Shown: in pieces, positions 60,640-64,000 of the stretch
Layout: each line of letters starts with the position of its first letter
How positions within the stretch are numbered: position 1 is the first letter of the stretch
Assembly (NCBI GenBank): GCA_015680685.1
Contig: MNCI01023527.1
Span: 651,883-715,882, forward strand
Origin: Gnetum montanum
Lineage: Eukaryota; Streptophyta; Gnetopsida; Gnetales; Gnetaceae
Direction: 5' to 3'
Length of the DNA stretch: 64,000 nt
Made by a program: the position numbers and the translations under genes
Notes under the pieces: model-generated
What the model was told of the DNA's origin: nothing
The model's input: the letters and a program-made list of their open reading frames with translations, nothing else
The model's database searches: none

Positions 60640-61000
60640 ATTCTTATTTCCTTTTGTTATTAATCATTATGATGTCAAATTCTTGCAAGATAACAAGCCA
60701 TCTTATCACTCTCAGACTTACCATTGGTTTATTCATGAAAAATCTAATAGCACAATGACCAGTGTGGATGTAAATAGAATACCCAAGTACATAGTGTTTG
60801 AATTTTTCGAGTATGTATACCATAGCCATAAGCTTTTTTTTTATGATGATCTAATTGATTTTTTCTTCGATGATGTCTTAGCTAGCATAGTGTATATAAT
60901 AAGGTCTTTTTTGCTCATTAAGTTGAGTTAGTACTTCTCCCAATGCATAGTTTGAAGTATTTTTCCTAATGTGGAAAGGCTTGGACCAATATAAAGCTCG
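60640..61000 (-). pseudogene. pol: RNase H, family A3
   Basis: MAMVYILEKFKHYVLG and FFMNKPMVSLRVIRWLVILQ (60,644-60,829) are near-identical in order to A1 (MVVVYAFKMFKNYVLG, FLMNKPTESPHVIR). LVILQEFDII closes the domain. In this copy the tryptophan replaced by TAG in A1 is intact (RWLVIL). Confidence 0.75.
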
Positions 61001-61049
61001 AAGGATTGTTATCTCGGTCAATTTCTAATTTAGAATCTTGAATGCTTTC

Positions 61050-61880
61050 TCACATTATTCTATCAACTGAAATGGTGCATCTTTCTTTGTAAAGTTCACT
61101 AGTAGTTTTGCAATCTTGAAATGTTTTTAATAAATCTCCTATAATATCATGTATAGCCAAAAAATGACCTAACATATTTAACTATTTATGGCATATAAGT
61201 GATTTTTTGAACGACTCTGATCTTTTTTGCATCTACCTGTATTCCTTTATAAGATCGTTTATGTTCCAAAACTATGTCATCTTGAACCATTAAGTGGCTC
61301 TTTTAGAACTTGCTTTAAATAGTCCAATGCTTATATGAAGTATAGCCCATATATGGAGAAATCATCCATAAATACTTGAACTTCATTGCCAATATGTTTC
61401 TGGAAGATGCTTAATACAAGTCTCTAGAAGGTATCAGGAGCAGTATACAAGTCAAAAAGCATTTGCTTATATGCAAACGTCCCCCATGGACTACTGAACA
61501 TGGTCTTCTCCTAGTCTTCTAGTGCGATGTAGATTTGGTTACATCCACTATATCTATCTAGGAAAGTATAGTACTAATGTCTTGCAATGGTATCGAGGAC
61601 TTGGTCAACAAACACTAGAGGAAAATGATCCTTAAATGTCATCATGTTCAACAATCAGAAGTCAATGCAAATGCTCCAGTTTCCACCTTTCTTTGGGACA
61701 ATAATTAATGAGCTAACCCATTCACTATCTACTATGAGATAGATGAATCCAACTTTTAATAGTTTTTCCAACTCTTGTTTGACAACTTCTTTAAGTTTTG
61801 GGTTTAATCTTCTTTGAGGTTTGCAGTGTGGTTTAATAGCTGGATTTGTATAGATTTAATATTTATAGATATGTGGATTG
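61050..61880 (-). pseudogene. pol: reverse transcriptase, family A3
   Basis: On the - strand the catalytic box EVQVFMDDFSIYG is intact at about 61,350-61,388. FFGYTQYYRRF-like connection sequence lies near 61,160. Upstream blocks correspond to A1 RT through several frameshifts. This copy identifies the family catalytic motif that is mutated in A1. Confidence 0.75.
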
Positions 61881-62349
61881 ATGCCAGTGATTTCATCATA
61901 GGACCATGCAAATCCAATTGCCTATTTATTTATCACTTCCAATATTTTTACCTTTTCTCTTTTTCAAGATTGGCAATTATGATTACCAGTTTTTTATTAT
62001 TTTCGAAAGCATATTATAACGCATCCAATAAGGCCTTTAGTTCTAGAAATTATAGTTTGTACTTCTCTGGTATCTCTAAGTATCTCCATTCAATGTCTTT
62101 CTCCTATTGTAATTTCATGTAAGGAGGTTATCATTTTAATTACTCTAAATTGTTTGTTTCTTTGACATATGCACTCATATTTTTGTTCAAAGGTTCTAAG
62201 CATATGTTAGATTCTACTTCTTTTCTAGTGATTAGCCACTGGATGCCTTCTTGTCTAGTGGTTACTGGATCCAGACACTATTATGCACACATGTATTCTA
62301 TACATCTAATGCATGGTGTGATGACATCATGTTTTTTTGTCCAAATTTT

Positions 62350-62770
62350 TTGCACACAGCTGCATCCATTATCATGGTAATTGATACATGGAACTCTACG
62401 TCTTTAGATAATTTTGGCTTCATCCTCCTTAAAAATTACCAAGGACAAGTCTCTAATTCCAAGCTTAGTGTCCATAGTACTAAGCCATGCTCTTCCCATA
62501 ATTATTGGAAATTCTTCTTTGTTATTTCATACATGTATGACTAAGAAATTAGCAAGATAGGATCAATCACTTATGCTGGTAATTATATCCTCTACTTGTT
62601 CAAGTGGAATAGTAATTAATTGATCTGCAAGCTCTAATCGAATATTACTCCACCTTGTACATATGTTGTGAAATAAGGTTCACTCCTAACCCAGAATCTA
62701 ATGGAGCCTTACATGATTTATGTCTTACTATTTGGATATAGAAAAATGGACTTCCATAATATGTCCTTTT
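62350..62770 (-). pseudogene. pro: aspartic protease, family A3
   Basis: On the - strand KAPLDSGLGVNLISQHMYK lies at about 62,660-62,710, matching KALIDSSSNVNLISHKMYN of A1; the DSG triad is present here (~62,690-62,698). The remainder toward RT is frameshifted. Confidence 0.7.
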
Positions 62771-62819
62771 CTTAGAAAGTTCTTCTACTTTAATCTAATG
62801 TGTTATCATCTGAGTAAGC

Positions 62820-64000
62820 ATGATAGTTATTAAATTCTATTCTATAGATATTAGAGTAGTGTTCCATAGAGTATTATGTATGGATAGGATAGAGTTAGGT
62901 GAACTTTCCATCCTTCAAATATTTTCTCATATTATCCTAAAAAAGGGATGTTTCCTAGAGCATGGCTCACTTATTATCACATCCTCTTGTGTAGTGACTA
63001 CCCTAGTAGTGCTCTTTTGTTGTGGTTGTGATGGTAGCTCTCCTTGCATGACTATTGGTAGCACTAATGGTAAAGTATTAGGATTTTTAATTGATGAACC
63101 ATGTATTGATTTGAAAGTGTAATAATTTGTATTCATGCATGAAGTAGCAGATCTATGATGTTCTAATGGATAGTAGGAGGAAGATGCATGGAATGGAGTA
63201 TTCTCAGGAAATATTAGATGTAGAACATAGTATTCATTAGAATCATGCTACTTGTATGGATACTATTGTCTTGGTGGTGGCATTCTCCATGGTTTTGTTT
63301 GTTTCCACTATTGTTGGTTATGCTTCTATGATTGAAACTAAGCCATGCTTGCATAGTATATTTATTGATAGGGTTGTTGGAAACTACCTTTTGGATAAGA
63401 TAAACATTTGTACATTTGTTTCTTGAAAAATTTTGGATTAAGTACATATGCCCTAGACTCTTGTGAGTGGCCCATAATAGGGCAACATCCCTTAGGATGT
63501 TGTTGATACTGGCACACTTTGCATCCTTCATCATCTTCTGAACTAGATTCCATTAATTTCTCTATTACAACAACTTTTTCTTTATACTTGTAGTTATATT
63601 GTCCATTTTCTCTTCTTTTCTTCTTGTTCTTCCTTTTTCTTAGAGCTTGTTTAGTATTTTTCTCTACTATCTTCAGTGTTGTAGTGAATTTTTCATCTAT
63701 AGAATCTCACATTCTTTCTACCTTGGTTGCAATATCATTAATTGATTTCTAGATTAGTAGAGTCTTACATTTGATCATATCTTCCAAAGTTTCCTCTTCT
63801 TACATATTCTTACATCCCTTTTTCTTATTGCTAGATATCTATTGTATTCTTCTATTGATTTTATTTTTCTTAAATATCCTTCTTCTTTTGCCACTTACCA
63901 ATAAGTCTTTGAATTCAATGAGCTACCATTTTAGATAATTTTCCTTAGGAATATACCCCAAGAGTATCTCTAATCTTGTTCCTTAGGAATATAATGATGT
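62820..64000 (-). pseudogene. gag: gag C-terminal half, family A3
   Basis: On the - strand a helical part ATKVERM and DEKFTTTLKIVEKNTKQALR (~63,660-63,735) matches A1 DEKFQTTLKIAKE. A zinc knuckle CKVCQYQQHPKGCC (~63,485-63,526) fits C-X2-C-X4-H-X4-C exactly. Then come a PPPRQ/YGYY-like Pro-rich segment and TRVVTTQEDVIISEP near 62,950-63,010. The N-terminus lies beyond the window. Stops and one or two frameshifts are present. Confidence 0.7.

Overview
The window reads as plant nuclear DNA from a large, repeat-filled genome. It is AT-rich. Nearly all recognisable coding sequence is decayed Ty3/gypsy LTR retrotransposon, plus one decayed Mutator/FAR1-type SWIM transposase. I found no intact cellular gene, rRNA, tRNA or CRISPR array. 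A gymnosperm or fern would fit such slowly decaying repeats, but the species cannot be fixed from the sequence. Most reading frames are broken, very often by TAG where CAG (Gln) or TGG (Trp) is expected. That pattern suggests deamination of methylated CHG/CG cytosines.

Layout. 1-11,705: family A1, a Tat/Athila-like element on the + strand. It has the end of a 5' LTR, a tRNA-Asp-type primer binding site, gag, protease, RT, RNase H, integrase, a long extra ORF after pol, a polypurine tract and an 891-bp LTR. 12,767-15,270: a SWIM/MULE transposase pseudogene with introns on the - strand. 17,000-19,885: a tandem array with a ~360-bp higher-order period. 19,900-27,890: mostly anonymous AT-rich DNA with a possible SINE and a solo chromovirus LTR. 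27,890-31,430: family A2 (LTR, PBS, gag, + strand). 31,640-34,620: gag of family C2 (-). 36,810-42,330: element D (-), a Tat-like element with an additional RNase H upstream of RT. 44,607-55,015: element C1 (+), with gag and protease but no pol. In C1 an antisense, multi-intron gene fills the space where pol would be. 55,017-59,419: family B, a chromovirus-like element (+) with a complete 3' LTR. 59,420-64,000: family A3 (-), a third copy of family A cut by the B insertion.

The most unusual feature is the C1 antisense gene (50,870-54,722, - strand). It has at least five GT..AG introns, and two junctions join in frame without correction. Its first exon resembles a HAD-superfamily NIF/FCP1-like phosphatase domain, and its C-terminal half is acidic and coiled-coil-like. 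Antisense placement would let introns survive retrotransposition, so this looks like a captured host gene or a dedicated accessory gene of a non-autonomous gag-only retrotransposon. Family A carries a different-looking long accessory ORF after pol, in sense orientation.
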